The notes: generated by a model not told the origin, from the letters alone. A stretch of 64,000 nucleotides of DNA from Nitrosovibrio tenuis (GCF_900109785.1 NZ_FOBH01000002.1:124001-188000); one strand, 5' to 3'. Shown: positions 55,132 through 64,000, numbered from the stretch's first letter. Numbers and translations: made by a program.

Positions 55132-56111
55132 TTCACCCCCAATCCGGCTCGCGGGTTGTAAGATTTGAATTGCTCGGCCATTTTGCGGTAAAACGCTTTA
55201 TCTGCCTCATCGGAGGCGGGGGGGGTGTCGATGCGCAGCACGACAAAAAAATCGCCTGGCGTTTTGCTGGGTATACCACGGCCTTTCAATCGCAGCTTCC
55301 GCCCCGTAGTGGAGCCCGCAGGTATCTTGAGCTCGACGACCCCGCCGGGGGTCGGCGCTTTTACGGTTGCCCCCAAGGCTGCCTCCCACGGCGCGACCGG
55401 CAGATCGAGATAAACATCGGCGCCGTCCACACGATAGTATGGATGCGGCCGGAATTCAACTTCCAGGTACAGATCGCCGCGCTTGCCTTGTCCTCCCGCC
55501 GAAGGTGCGCCTTGCCCGGGAAGCCGGATATACTGCTTTGCGCGAATTCCCCGGGGAATAACGACGTTGAGCCTGTGTTCGCGAGTCGTTAAATGTCCCT
55601 GCGCGTCCACTTCGGGCACCTGGAGCGTTATGGTGCGGGTCGCCCCCGTATAGGAATCTTCCAGGTCGATCATTACCTTGGCATAGTGATCCTCGCCTGG
55701 GGCGTGAAAATCGTGGGTGCCTCCGCGGCCGGGTGCGGCTCCCTCTCTGCCGGCTTGGGTAAAACGGAAAGAACGGCCGAAGAGAGATTCGAAAAAGTCG
55801 CTATACTGCGACGCATCACCGCCTGCAAACCCCCGCTCCGAAAACTCGAAGCCCGCGTTCCAGTCTGGCGGCGGCCGAAACTCCTGATTCTCTTTCCAGT
55901 TGGTGCCAAGGCGGTCGTAGGCCACGCGTTTTTCCGGATCTTTTAGCACTTCATAGGCCTCGCCCAATTCCTTGAAGCGCGCCTCCGCCTGGGGTTCCTT
56001 GCTTACATCGGGGTGATATTTGCGTGCGAGCTTCCGGTAAGCCCGCCTGATGTCGTCCTGAGACGCATCCCGTGGCACGCCCATGATTTTGTAATAATCC
56101 TTGAATTCCAT
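55128..56111 (-). CDS. cbpA: DnaJ-like co-chaperone CbpA
   Basis: A 327-residue J-protein (class II) that stimulates DnaK. J-domain: MEFKDYYKIMGVPRDASQDD then YRKLARKYHPDVSK with the HPD motif. A Gly/Phe-rich linker (FEFSERGFAGGDASQYSDFF) leads to two C-terminal beta domains with VVIPRGIRAKQYIRLPGQGA and LRLKGRGIPSK. It is followed by cbpM with a 4-base overlap. In E. coli CbpA is induced in stationary phase. Confidence 0.93.
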   Translation of the reverse strand: MEFKDYYKIMGVPRDASQDDIRRAYRKLARKYHPDVSKEPQAEARFKELGEAYEVLKDPEKRVAYDRLGTNWKENQEFRPPPDWNAGFEFSERGFAGGDASQYSDFFESLFGRSFRFTQAGREGAAPGRGGTHDFHAPGEDHYAKVMIDLEDSYTGATRTITLQVPEVDAQGHLTTREHRLNVVIPRGIRAKQYIRLPGQGAPSAGGQGKRGDLYLEVEFRPHPYYRVDGADVYLDLPVAPWEAALGATVKAPTPGGVVELKIPAGSTTGRKLRLKGRGIPSKTPGDFFVVLRIDTPPASDEADKAFYRKMAEQFKSYNPRAGLGVK

Positions 56112-56375
56112 CTAATTTTGGGCAGGGGAGAAAACAAAAACTTCTGGATTTCATGCAAGATACCGGCAACTCTCTTCTGTTACAAGCGGATTTCGGCTTA
56201 TATCGGCATCGGCGGGGCGAAAGCGCCAACCCGGAGCCTCACGGCATTTTATTGCGGCAGCTCATTGCGCGGCGACGGTATTCACCGGGCAGACGGCCGT
56301 CATGGGCGAGAGCAGCCACGTGGTGAATCTACTTGACTGCTCTCATACTTCTATAACTTCCTATACTGTGACCAG

Positions 56376-56804
56376 CTACTGTGCATAAACGAAGGTGGGC
56401 AATTTTTTGAGCGCTCCTTTGGTAGCACCGGGAAGTATTGCCTTGGGTGCGATCTGGGTGAATTGGCGCACGGGTATTGCGACCCGGTGTTTACCCACCC
56501 CAAGGAAGCCTCCAACGTCCACGATAGCCACGGATAGGGTTCCGTCCGGCGCCAGGATCAAGTCCTCGATTTTTCCGATCTTATCGCTGGACTCATTATA
56601 GACGTCGGCACCAATCAGCTTTGACGCTCGCCAGCCGGTGGCGATGAGCTCGGTCTCAACTACCGTGACACCCAGCATAACCTTACCCGCGGGTACCGGT
56701 GGTACGACAGTTTCCTTTTTTTCTTCGGCGGCGAAGGCAGAACTACTCAATGCCATGCTGCAAAGCGCGGCGATGACGATGTTTCTTCCGAGTTGCATAT
56801 TCAT
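56376..56804 (-). CDS. Exported PRC-barrel domain protein, copy 1
   Basis: A 142-residue protein with signal peptide IVIAALCSMALSSSAFA. The PRC-barrel is VVETELIATGWRASKLIGAD then YNESSDKIGKIEDLILAPDG and GGFLGVGKHRVAIPV. PRC-barrels bind RNA, cytochromes or metals in various contexts; the role here is unknown. AGGAGC sets the start at 56804. A clear paralogue lies at 58863-59333, with the stretch GKHRVAIPV shared. Confidence 0.88.
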   Translation of the reverse strand: MNMQLGRNIVIAALCSMALSSSAFAAEEKKETVVPPVPAGKVMLGVTVVETELIATGWRASKLIGADVYNESSDKIGKIEDLILAPDGTLSVAIVDVGGFLGVGKHRVAIPVRQFTQIAPKAILPGATKGALKKLPTFVYAQ

Positions 56805-56959
56805 GATATAGCTCCTATTGAAGTTCACTTTCTACTACGTTCACTTACTACCATAGCGCGCCAGCATAGGCTAACCGCGCCACCTCCTCGCAGCCCCCAG
56901 GTTGCATGAGTGCCTCATCGCACGTTTCATCGCACCAGGCGGCCGCGAATTCATAATGC

Positions 56960-57478
56960 CTATGCTGTCGCCTTTAGCGCATTCACGAGGGAAGGTTCGT
57001 CCCAGCTGCCTTCATAACGCTCTCCATTGATGAAAAACGTTGGGGTCCCCGCCACGCCACTGCGTACGCCGCCCATGAAGTCGCGTTTAACGTGCTCGCG
57101 GAATCGCCGGGACGCCAAGTCCTTTTCGAAACGCTCCATATCGAGCTGAAGTCCCTGCGCAAGAGCTCCTATCAATGCTGGACTCAGCGCTGGTTGATTT
57201 TCATAAAGCGCGTCATGCATTTCCCAAAACATGCTTTGCGCGCCAGCGGCTTCAGCCGCTTCGGCAGCGAGTTCCGCCTGCGGATGAACCTGGCTGAGCG
57301 GAAAATTTCGGAATACGAAGCGGAGGAGGGGGCCAAGCTGATGCTGGACCCGCTTGACGATCACATACGCATTTGCGCAGTATGGGCATTGGTAATCGCC
57401 ATACTCGACCAAGGTAATCGGCGCGGTCTCAGGGCCTTGTATGTGATCATCCGCACCCACAGGGATAGTCAGGCTCAT
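56960..57478 (-). CDS. DsbA-family thiol oxidoreductase
   Basis: A 172-residue thioredoxin-fold protein without a signal peptide. Active site CPYC at residues 31-34 in VEYGDYQCPYCANAYVIVKR; cis-proline region [20 protein letters not shown]. It closely resembles the first domain of the NhaA fusion at 45547. Its ATG overlaps the peroxiredoxin stop by four bases, so a cytoplasmic thiol-redox role with the peroxiredoxin is likely. Confidence 0.88.
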   Translation of the reverse strand: MSLTIPVGADDHIQGPETAPITLVEYGDYQCPYCANAYVIVKRVQHQLGPLLRFVFRNFPLSQVHPQAELAAEAAEAAGAQSMFWEMHDALYENQPALSPALIGALAQGLQLDMERFEKDLASRRFREHVKRDFMGGVRSGVAGTPTFFINGERYEGSWDEPSLVNALKATA

Positions 57479-57948
57479 GATGCGCTCCGCGGAAGTGATT
57501 CCAAAGCGTGCAAAACGCCGTCCACGCCTGGGTTAACGCCAATCGGCGACACATGGCTCCAATGGATCACACCATCGGGTTTGATGACGAACAGAGCACG
57601 CTCGCATACGCCTTCCTTGCTTCTGTAGACCCCATACTGGCGCGCCACTTCGCCCTTGGGTTCAAAATCGGCTAGCAGCGTCATATGGTAGCCCCGATCT
57701 TTGGCAAAGGCGGTATGGCACCACGCTCCGTCCACGGAAATTCCCAGCAGCGAGGCGTCGAATTTGGCGAACTCATCGCGAAGCTCGTTGAACAGCGCGA
57801 GTTCGTCGCCGCACACGGGGCTCCAATCGGCCGGGTAGAAGATCAGTACAACGGGCCGTCCGCGTAACTCGGAGAGCGCGACGCGCTGGTCGGGGGTGCT
57901 CGGTAATGAGAATTCGGGGGCGGATGTGCCCGCCTTGAGTGCATCCAT
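57475..57948 (-). CDS. Peroxiredoxin (AhpC/TSA family)
   Basis: A 157-residue peroxidase that reduces peroxides with a thiol. Peroxidatic Cys is C46 in LIFYPADWSPVCGDELALFN. Further family residues lie in SVDGAWCHTAFAKDRGY and CERALFVIKPDGVIHWSHVS; two more cysteines may resolve the disulfide. I chose the ATG at 57948 because MDALKAGTSAPEFSLP is the usual start; the frame is open 23 codons more. The downstream DsbA-like gene is coupled by a 4-base overlap. Confidence 0.9.
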   Translation of the reverse strand: MDALKAGTSAPEFSLPSTPDQRVALSELRGRPVVLIFYPADWSPVCGDELALFNELRDEFAKFDASLLGISVDGAWCHTAFAKDRGYHMTLLADFEPKGEVARQYGVYRSKEGVCERALFVIKPDGVIHWSHVSPIGVNPGVDGVLHALESLPRSAS

Positions 57949-58070
57949 AAGGTTCTGCCCTCCAATAATATTCAGGTCGAATGGAGACAAGCGAGGAAAC
58001 GAGAGACCAGCGTCCACTCATGTCGATACCAGTACGTGCATGCATGCTTTGCCGGCAGCGGGTCGCTGAG

Positions 58071-58724
58071 CTATGGACTTATCGTGATTTTATTTACCAC
58101 TTTTGTTACGCCCGGGGCCAACCATGCAACTCTTTCCGCTTCCTGGCGTTCCGCCCAGGAACGAACGGTGCCCCGCAGGGTGACCTCACTTCCATCTGTA
58201 ACGACTATGATGTTCTTCGCATCAACTTCCGCGTTCCGCTTGAAGGCATCTTCGATCTTCTGCTTGATGTCGGTCGGCTGAGCCTTCGGCAGCAGACCGA
58301 TCAGATTAGTGACGCCTGTAACTCCCCTCAGCCGCTGTACCGCCCGTTCAGCGCTTTTTCGCTCTGAGTCCCACTCGACATTGCCTTCCAGCGTGACCCA
58401 TCCGTCTCTGACAATTACCTTGATGCGTTCCGCAGAACCGGGCACGTCTAGCTGAATCGCCGTAATAGCGTCCCGCGCGATTTCAGGGTCTGGTCTCTTG
58501 CTGCTGCTGGGCAACCGCACCTCAATATCGTTTGCCACTCCGCGCACGCCAGCAACGCGTTTGGCGTCGATTTCCGCAAGAGATTTGTCAACGTAGGCTT
58601 TTACGTAGCCGGTCAGGGTGACTATGCCGTTTTTTACCGCCACGGCGATATCAGTCGGGTCGATGTCGTGATCCAACCTGAGTTCCAGTTCCACGTCGTG
58701 TTTGATGTCACTATCAGATCTCAT
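58071..58724 (-). CDS. Triple BON-domain protein (OsmY-like)
   Basis: A 217-residue protein made of three BON domains at about 5-70, 78-145 and 148-215, each with a [20 protein letters not shown]-like core ([32 protein letters not shown]). BON proteins bind phospholipid and protect the envelope. No signal peptide is visible, unlike E. coli OsmY, so the location is uncertain. GGAGGCAAC precedes the ATG. Confidence 0.9.
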   Translation of the reverse strand: MRSDSDIKHDVELELRLDHDIDPTDIAVAVKNGIVTLTGYVKAYVDKSLAEIDAKRVAGVRGVANDIEVRLPSSSKRPDPEIARDAITAIQLDVPGSAERIKVIVRDGWVTLEGNVEWDSERKSAERAVQRLRGVTGVTNLIGLLPKAQPTDIKQKIEDAFKRNAEVDAKNIIVVTDGSEVTLRGTVRSWAERQEAERVAWLAPGVTKVVNKITISP

Positions 58725-58823
58725 GTTGCCTCCTAAAATATTTTCATGAAACGGTGTTTCATTTCAGATTTTCATGGAGCATACAATCGCGTTTCATCTG
58801 CCCAAACCGGGGATGTGGCAAAA

Positions 58824-58865
58824 ATAACGGGGTCGTCATAAAGGGTGGTCATAACGGGGTCGTCA
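58824..58865. repeat. 15-base direct repeat
   Basis: ATAACGGGGTCGTCA occurs at 58824-58838 and 58851-58865, 27 bases apart. The second copy overlaps the last codon and stop of the PRC-barrel gene that follows. It may be a local duplication; no function is clear. Confidence 0.6.
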
Positions 58866-59333
58866 ACGAACGTATTCAAATTCAGGCATATTTTTCAACG
58901 CAGTCTTGCTGGCGCCGGGCAGGACCGCCTCAGGGGCGAGCGGACGGAACTGGCTCACCGGGATGGCAACCCGATGTTTACCCACCCCCCCAAGGAAGCC
59001 CCCTACCTCGACAATTGCCACCGATAAATCTCCCTTGGGTGTGGTAATCACGTCCTCGATCTTGCCGATTTTCTCTTCGCTGTCGTTGTATACCGGGGCG
59101 CCCATAAGCTTGGAGACACGCGAACCGATGGCAATGAGGTCGGCCTCGACCACGTCGACCCCAAGGACCATCCTGCCCGCTACTGCCGGGGGTATGACGG
59201 CTTTTTTTTCCGATTTGGACTCCGGCGCCTTCTCCGTAGTCTTCTCCCTGGGCTCCTGTGCGATGGCGCCTCCTATCAGTGCAACGCTGCAAACAGCGAA
59301 TACGACGGTTATTTTGACGAGTTTCAAGTTCAT
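58863..59333 (-). CDS. Exported PRC-barrel domain protein, copy 2
   Basis: A 156-residue paralogue of the protein at 56376. Signal peptide KITVVFAVCSVALIGGAIAQ, a charged linker (KTTEKAPESKSEKKAV), then the PRC-barrel with VVEADLIAIGSRVSKLMGAP, YNDSEEKIGKIEDVITTPKG and GGFLGGVGKHRVAIPV. AGGAG before the ATG at 59333 fixes the start. It is probably from a local duplication with the BON, DsbA and peroxiredoxin genes between the copies. Confidence 0.88.
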   Translation of the reverse strand: MNLKLVKITVVFAVCSVALIGGAIAQEPREKTTEKAPESKSEKKAVIPPAVAGRMVLGVDVVEADLIAIGSRVSKLMGAPVYNDSEEKIGKIEDVITTPKGDLSVAIVEVGGFLGGVGKHRVAIPVSQFRPLAPEAVLPGASKTALKNMPEFEYVR

Positions 59334-59548
59334 GATTAACTCCTGTTGAAGTTCCTTCCCTACCATGCAACCGCATAGCTGGCGGCGCCTCCTGTGTGGC
59401 TGGCGCCTGCCGGCACATGACCTTATGCCGAATCAGGCTCCTCCCAAGTCCTTTTTCATGCGCTTGTCATCCCCATCTCTTTCCCTACATTCCTAAATAT
59501 CTTGTGTCTCGTGGCTCTCGGTCGGCTCGCGGTCGGCGTTCGCCAATG

Positions 59549-60124
59549 TTAACCGTGAGCCGGGAGACTCTCCGGGGGTGTCCCGTGTTCGCTTGTCCAG
59601 CTGCGCACGCGCCAGGCCAGCGCAAGAAGCAGCATTCCCGTGACGATCGCATACATGCTGATCAGCCATACCATGGCCAGCGCTCCCGCACCGGGAAAGA
59701 AGAAAACAAATACGCCAAACAGGATGGAGACGATGCCGTTCAGAATCAGAAACCCCTCGCCCTGAATGACTTTGCGCAAGCGGATTGCCATGGCAATATC
59801 GACAATGCCACTTGCCAATGCCGTTGCACCCATCAAGAGCACCAGCATCAGCGCCGTCAATCCCGGATAAAGGATCGTGGTTGCGCCAGCCGCAAGCCCT
59901 ATAAGTCCCAACACGAGCAACATCCACCAGTCATCATTGCTTTTCCGATTTCGCACAGCAGCCGACATGGATACCGCACCCCAGATCAGCGCGTATGCGG
60001 CAAACATGACGATCAACCACATGAGCGTAAGACCTGGCCACAATGCCGCCAGGACACCGAACAACAGCGAGACTGCGCCACGCAAGGCCAATACTTTCCA
60101 GGATTTCAAGAGTAGTTCATTCAT
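59549..60124 (-). CDS. HdeD family acid-resistance membrane protein
   Basis: A 191-residue inner-membrane protein with six helices in three pairs (LALRGAVSLLFGVLAALWPG, LMWLIVMFAAYALIWGAVSM, and so on), the HdeD (DUF308) pattern. In E. coli HdeD aids acid resistance at high cell density. AGAGGTGAC precedes the ATG at 60124. It belongs to the stress island. Confidence 0.88.
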   Translation of the reverse strand: MNELLLKSWKVLALRGAVSLLFGVLAALWPGLTLMWLIVMFAAYALIWGAVSMSAAVRNRKSNDDWWMLLVLGLIGLAAGATTILYPGLTALMLVLLMGATALASGIVDIAMAIRLRKVIQGEGFLILNGIVSILFGVFVFFFPGAGALAMVWLISMYAIVTGMLLLALAWRVRSWTSEHGTPPESLPAHG

Positions 60125-60972
60125 GATGTCACCTCTCAGTTTTGGTAGTGCAAGGGAGCAGGTTAGGGAGTGATAACCCTACTTTCTGTACGGAAACGAA
60201 CGTAGTGGATGTTTCAAAAACGACCGGTCACGCCGCATCGCTCTTCCTAAAGTGGTCCCGTAAATGGGTCGCTGCACGTCGGATGGTGACGGCTTTACTC
60301 ATAATCCAGGCTACAAGGCGGAGACAAAAGCAAAGCCTGACGAAGAGAACAAAGCCACAGTCAGGGAGTCACATCAAACTTGCATATAGCGCTGCGCGGC
60401 GATAAAACGCTGATCAAAATAGTGCATCGAGACGGCAATTGCTGGAACGAGCCGGATTTGAAGGGCGGAGATTGGGTAGCAGGCCTGGAGATCGATCAGT
60501 ATGAGGAGTTAAATATGCGCCTACGAGCCAGGACGTGCCGCGCGCGGCGAGATCAGACCGATCTGGTTTACAATGCCGCCAGGTCCATACAGTGCGCTTG
60601 ACGGTAGCACACCGGATGCGTTTTACTCTGGATGGTATTATGGACAGCCATCCGTGCTGGAACATGCGCCGTAGGTCGATAGACCGGGCACCCTGCGCGC
60701 AAGCTCTTGCCCTGCACAGAGGCAACGCCCTGTATAGCCTTACATCAGGTTCTGCTGTTCCACGACTCTTACACGACATTATTCCCCGCCTCACCTCAAG
60801 TTTGGCGCGAATTCAATTCAACTCATTTCTTACGTATGTTATGTATGACACCGAACGGAAGCCGGGTGCGGGCCATGAGACTATCCACTTTTTTCCTTGG
60901 ATGGGGTTGAATATATATTTATTCATTGTGATGCATGCCTGTGAACTCATAATTCTTTGATAGGAGGAACAC
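60125..60972. other. Long gap without a supported gene
   Basis: About 850 bases. Frames on both strands are short, cysteine- and arginine-rich and without ribosome sites. Sequence from 60600 to 60860 looks mixed in composition and may be a decayed gene, but I recognised no piece of one. TAGGAGG at the right end belongs to the next gene. Confidence 0.35.
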
Positions 60973-61500
60973 GTGGCTGAATTAATCGTACTGGGCTTCG
61001 ACAATACTGAAGAAGCCGATCGGGTTTTGCTGAAACTCAGCGAGTTAAAAAAGGAATATCTGATAGATATTGAGGATGCTGTCGTTGCCGTCCGCGACAA
61101 GGAAGGCAAGGTTCACCTCAAGCAAAGCATTAATACTGTCGCAGCGGGAGCAACTTCCGGTTTTCTTAGCGGCGGTTTATGGGGCACTTTAGTCGGACTG
61201 CTATTCATGAATCCAGCTGCCGGCTTTTTACTCGGTGGTGCAGTCGGCGCCGGGGCGGGAGCGCTGACTGGCTCTCTCGTCGATTACGGTATCAACGATG
61301 ATTTTATCAAGTCAATAGCCGAAACGCTTCCGGTCAACTCATCGGCGCTTTTCATTCTGGTGCGCAAGGTACAACCGGAAAAGGTTCTGGCTGAACTCTC
61401 CGGCATTAAAGCCAAGGTGCTGCGGACCTCCCTATCACCTGAGCAAGAGAGAAAGCTTCAGGAAGCACTGGAAAGCCAGAGGGCGGCAGGCCCGGCATAA
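60973..61500 (+). CDS. DUF1269 family protein
   Basis: A 175-residue protein opening MAELIVLGFDNTEEADRVLL. The central hydrophobic, Gly-rich stretch (GGLWGTLVGLLFMNPAAGFL then LGGAVGAGAGALTG) and the end SSALFILVRKVQPEKVLAEL match DUF1269. These proteins are membrane-associated and of unknown role. The start is a GTG after AGGAGG. Confidence 0.9.
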   Translation: MAELIVLGFDNTEEADRVLLKLSELKKEYLIDIEDAVVAVRDKEGKVHLKQSINTVAAGATSGFLSGGLWGTLVGLLFMNPAAGFLLGGAVGAGAGALTGSLVDYGINDDFIKSIAETLPVNSSALFILVRKVQPEKVLAELSGIKAKVLRTSLSPEQERKLQEALESQRAAGPA

Positions 61501-61911
61501 TATCGCCAGATTTGTAACCACGAAGCTGCGGGTCGCTCAAGAGGTATGAAATGATTGTCGGGTTAGCGGGCGTAACCCGATAATCCGCCTATACACATAC
61601 ACCGCTTCCCTTTTTCTTCCTCTTTGCTTCCCTTTGCTTCCTCTTTCTTTTCCATTTAAACGGCTGGGAAATGGATTAAATATGCGGAAGTGAACAGCAA
61701 CATGGGTGAGGAGCGAGCGGCGCCGTGAATAATCCTATATCCGCAACGCGCACTTATCGACGCAACTATTAACTGCAATTCCTGTCCAGGCAACCGGGCT
61801 GCCTCTTCCGATCTGCATGAGCCTTGCTACTAATTTTTGCTACCCTATGTTTGGCGGTGCGCAGCGGGCAGGTGAGATAGTCAGAACATCCTCAAAGGTT
61901 GAGTTGAGCAC
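61501..61911. other. Gap with a dispersed palindrome and pyrimidine-rich tract
   Basis: About 410 bases. A palindrome copy lies at 61557-61581 and a C/T-rich tract at 61600-61655. No gene is seen. Confidence 0.4.
61557..61581. repeat. Dispersed imperfect palindrome, copy 5
   Basis: GTCGGGTTAGCGGGCGTAAC then CCGAT, the best-preserved palindrome of the family seen in this window. It lies about 55 bases after the DUF1269 gene stop and could act as a transcript-end structure. Confidence 0.55.
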
Positions 61912-62325
61912 ATGAGCGATCGGAACAGAAAGGGAAACAGCGGTAACGTCATCCCGCCTCAAAAGGAACATCCAAAGGAGCTTCAAAAGGAGTCTCAAGA
62001 GGAGATTCAAGGGGAAACCGGTATACGGACACCGCGGGTGGACTTACCCAATCCGAACCCGCAGGCACCGCATCAAACAGAGGAACAACCGTTATTGCCC
62101 CACGAGCGGGATCAGACAACCCGGCCCACGGGCACCAGTCTGGGTACTTCGAATAAGCAATCCCAAGACGTCATTGAGCAAGCCAGGGAAGATACCGAGC
62201 ATGGGCTCAAGGATACGGATCGGCGCGGCATCCCGTCGGATATCATCGCATCGGATGCTTCCTCAAATAATGGCAAAAGCGCCAGCAAACGAGACGATAA
62301 AAATGGGGACAAAAAGAAGAAGTGA
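61912..62325 (+). CDS. Disordered stress-type hypothetical protein
   Basis: A 137-residue, highly charged, Pro/Gln-rich protein with no hydrophobic core, ending in a Lys-rich tail. The motif LLPHERDQTTRPTGTSLGTS followed by VIEQAREDTEHGLKDTDRRG recurs in small betaproteobacterial proteins of unknown role. The ATG at 61912 has a poor ribosome site. It is probably a soluble, unstructured protein. Confidence 0.65.
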   Translation: MSDRNRKGNSGNVIPPQKEHPKELQKESQEEIQGETGIRTPRVDLPNPNPQAPHQTEEQPLLPHERDQTTRPTGTSLGTSNKQSQDVIEQAREDTEHGLKDTDRRGIPSDIIASDASSNNGKSASKRDDKNGDKKKK

Positions 62326-62372
62326 CGGCTCTTGGGTAAAATCAACCCATCTTTACTGGAGGTGATTCTGAC

Positions 62373-62819
62373 ATGAAAACTGCTCTTACATTCCTTGTTC
62401 GACTATCGATCATCCTGGCGAGTGTTTTCCCTACTTTAGTTCTTGCTCAGGATAAAAGCTCATCGCTTCCGCCAGTGCAAACACAAGGTCAGACTGAGTT
62501 TCTTACCGGCGGAATCGGACAAGACGAGGCGGAGGCGATATCGCGGGCAGCAAGCTCATGGCCATTAACGATTGAATTGTCGCAGGCGGCGGCTCCTCGA
62601 GCCGAGTACATCAGTGATGTTCAGATAACGATCAAGGATAAATCGGGCAATATTGTTCTGGACACGAATGCCGAAGGGCCGTACGTCCTGGTGAAGCTCC
62701 CCCCCGCCAAATATTCCCTTGACGCCGTTTATGGTTCCAAAACCCTTCACCGGGATATCACGCTCCAGAAAGGACGCAGCAAGAGAATCTCATTGATGTG
62801 GCCCGCCGCTCCCCAGTGA
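62373..62819 (+). CDS. Exported carboxypeptidase-regulatory-like domain protein
   Basis: A 148-residue protein with signal peptide LVRLSIILASVFPTLVLAQD. The C-terminal half has ISDVQITIKDKSGNIVLDTN then GPYVLVKLPPAKYSLDAVYG, a beta-sandwich of the carboxypeptidase-regulatory-like kind. It is probably periplasmic. GGAGGTGATT precedes the ATG, close to a perfect ribosome site. Confidence 0.78.
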   Translation: MKTALTFLVRLSIILASVFPTLVLAQDKSSSLPPVQTQGQTEFLTGGIGQDEAEAISRAASSWPLTIELSQAAAPRAEYISDVQITIKDKSGNIVLDTNAEGPYVLVKLPPAKYSLDAVYGSKTLHRDITLQKGRSKRISLMWPAAPQ

Positions 62820-63111
62820 TGAGATGAGCGCCGACCGAACCGGGCCCGATAGCAGATCGCATCGAGTTCGAGTGAAGGCGGCCCAAGCCCGTTTATAAGC
62901 GTCGCCTCCTCATTGATGTTAAATGAGTTTGCGTTCAAGGCGGTCGACCACGTCATCGGCGGCGATCCCCGGCGTCTTGTCCTGTAGCGCTTCGTGTCAA
63001 AGATGGCGCAGTTCGCGATTCCCTGTTCTCGCAGGGTGCGCTTGTATGTCCAGTCTTCCGCTATTTTGCAATCCGCTGTCGAGTAGAGTTCGATAGTGCT
63101 CTTAACTTAGC
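62820..63111. other. Gap with a possible antitoxin tail on the minus strand
   Basis: About 290 bases. On the minus strand near 62922-62990 a frame reads EALQDKTPGIAADDVVDRLE then RKLI and stops. It resembles the end of small antitoxins, but a stop precedes it and there is no start. It is too weak to call as a gene. Confidence 0.3.
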
Positions 63112-63540
63112 CTAGTCGTCATGCAGCATCTCGAAACGCTGTGCGAGAAAATCAATTAACGCGCGCACAGATGGCAGAAGACCGCGTCGGGACGGAAACA
63201 CTGCATGAATGATTTCCCTGCGCGGCCCAGTCGGGTACCAGCCTAACCAATAAACCAGCCGTCAGCTGGTCTCGTGCCATGACCACTGGGCAGTTGCACC
63301 ACGCCAACACCGGCCACAGCAGCATTTCTTAGCGCAATCATATCCGTCGTCACGAAGCGTGGCGTATGATGAAGTGTTGCTTGTGCGCCATCCGGCCCAT
63401 GCTGCACCCAGCTATGGATTTGTTGTGAGGTCCCCAGGCCCAGGCTCGGCCAATTGCTCAAAGTCGCTGGTACAGCGGGAAAGCCGAGCCGCTGTACAAG
63501 GGCGGGGCTAGCCACCAAACATTGGCCCACCGGGATTGCC
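63112..63540 (-). pseudogene. LysR-type regulator remnant
   Basis: The effector-binding half of a LysR regulator in two frames. The first covers QCLVASPALVQRLGFPAVPA to TDMIALRNAAVAGVGVVQLP. After a frameshift near 63240-63250, the second gives PRREIIHAVFPSRRGLLPSV then RALIDFLAQRFEMLHDD and a stop at 63112. The N-terminal DNA-binding domain is missing. It is therefore a decayed gene. Confidence 0.78.
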
Positions 63541-63810
63541 CAGGTGCTCCTCCCATTTTTTGGCGTATTCGGGGGGAAAACTGCAGTTAGGACTTAAGGT
63601 CCGTAATATATAAACAGAATATTATGATAACAATCAAAACACGTGACTTTTATTTATAGTAATACTGAGTACAATTATGAAGCTTCTTCATGCATGTGCA
63701 TCAGGGTTCCACCGAGTATAAAACCAGTGTTTCCCTAATGTTCCAATGTCACGGACCGCATTAGGATGGAGCGGCTATCCCTTCATCCATTTCATTGGAG
63801 TCTACCTATC

Positions 63811-64000
63811 ATGGAAAAAGAAATAATGAAGTTTGTAGCGGCTATATCCATGCTGGGCCTACTAGCAGCCTGCTCGGAGAACGGTGCAATCGAAGCAAAG
63901 AAGGATGACGCGAGTGTGTCCGTACAAAATATCAGGTCTTTTGTCGACCACGACGGCCTCGCCAGGCGGTATGAAAACCGGGCCAGGAAACTGCTGGAAA
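63811..64000 (+). CDS. Lipoprotein, N-terminal part (runs off the window)
   Basis: An open frame from the ATG at 63811 to the window end. Lipobox LAAC in SMLGLLAACSEN marks a lipoprotein; MKFVAAISMLGLLAAC from an internal ATG at 63826 would be the more standard signal. The visible mature part includes VQNIRSFVDHDGLARRYENR. No family can be named from 63 codons. Confidence 0.7.
   Translation, partial: MEKEIMKFVAAISMLGLLAACSENGAIEAKKDDASVSVQNIRSFVDHDGLARRYENRARKLLE

Noticed and set aside
60380-60960. Several frames in the 850-base gap
   Set aside because: All are short, Cys/Arg-rich and conflict with each other; none has a start signal.

Overview
The window looks like a chromosomal segment of a betaproteobacterium, most likely an ammonia oxidiser of the Nitrosomonadales (Nitrosospira-like). 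The grounds are the nadB/rpoE neighbourhood, cysB, ygfX/ygfZ, a pel exopolysaccharide locus, a PEP-CTERM/HAF-repeat protein and many small envelope-stress proteins. No 16S or marker genes were seen, so the taxon is an inference. No rRNA, tRNA, CRISPR array or intact insertion sequence was found.

Layout. 1-6 kb: start of rseA and rpoE (minus), a cysteine-rich copper-storage-like protein, a CDF metal exporter, nadB, a lipoprotein and a zinc-dependent phospholipase C-like protein. 6-13 kb: an ABC exporter, two protein kinases (SrkA and RIO type) with a resolvase remnant between them, CysB and an orphan sulfate-binding protein. 13-16 kb: a hypothetical gene, then ygfX and ygfZ diverging.

16-30 kb is a pel polysaccharide locus in the order pelA-pelB-pelD-[insert]-pelE-pelF-pelG. 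There is no pelC, and PelB lacks its usual outer-membrane barrel. Between pelD and pelE, three genes run on the opposite strand and look like a phage-tail module: a sialidase-like propeller plus LamG-like protein, a frameshifted gene and a small beta-rich protein. A 1036-residue transcriptional regulator with ATPase and repeat domains converges on pelG.

33-41 kb: a short ORF, a GAF protein, then a phage-type regulatory and replication module (XRE repressor, DUF1376 and DUF6475 proteins, small proteins, an EexN-type lipoprotein). It has neither integrase nor structural genes. The same palindromic operator, ACAAG-N5-CTTGT, occurs three times at the repressor promoter and twice about 2 kb away, which suggests one repressor controls both sites.

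41-45 kb: a HAF-repeat PEP-CTERM protein inserted beside pssA and flanked by a degraded copy of the pssA 3' end; an SGNH hydrolase; small membrane proteins. 45-63 kb is a stress island: an NhaA antiporter fused to a DsbA-like domain, a P-type cation ATPase, CbpA/CbpM, two PRC-barrel proteins, a DsbA-like protein coupled to a peroxiredoxin, a triple-BON protein, HdeD, a DUF1269 protein and secreted or disordered small proteins. Remnants of umuC and a LysR regulator also lie here. The window ends inside a lipoprotein gene.
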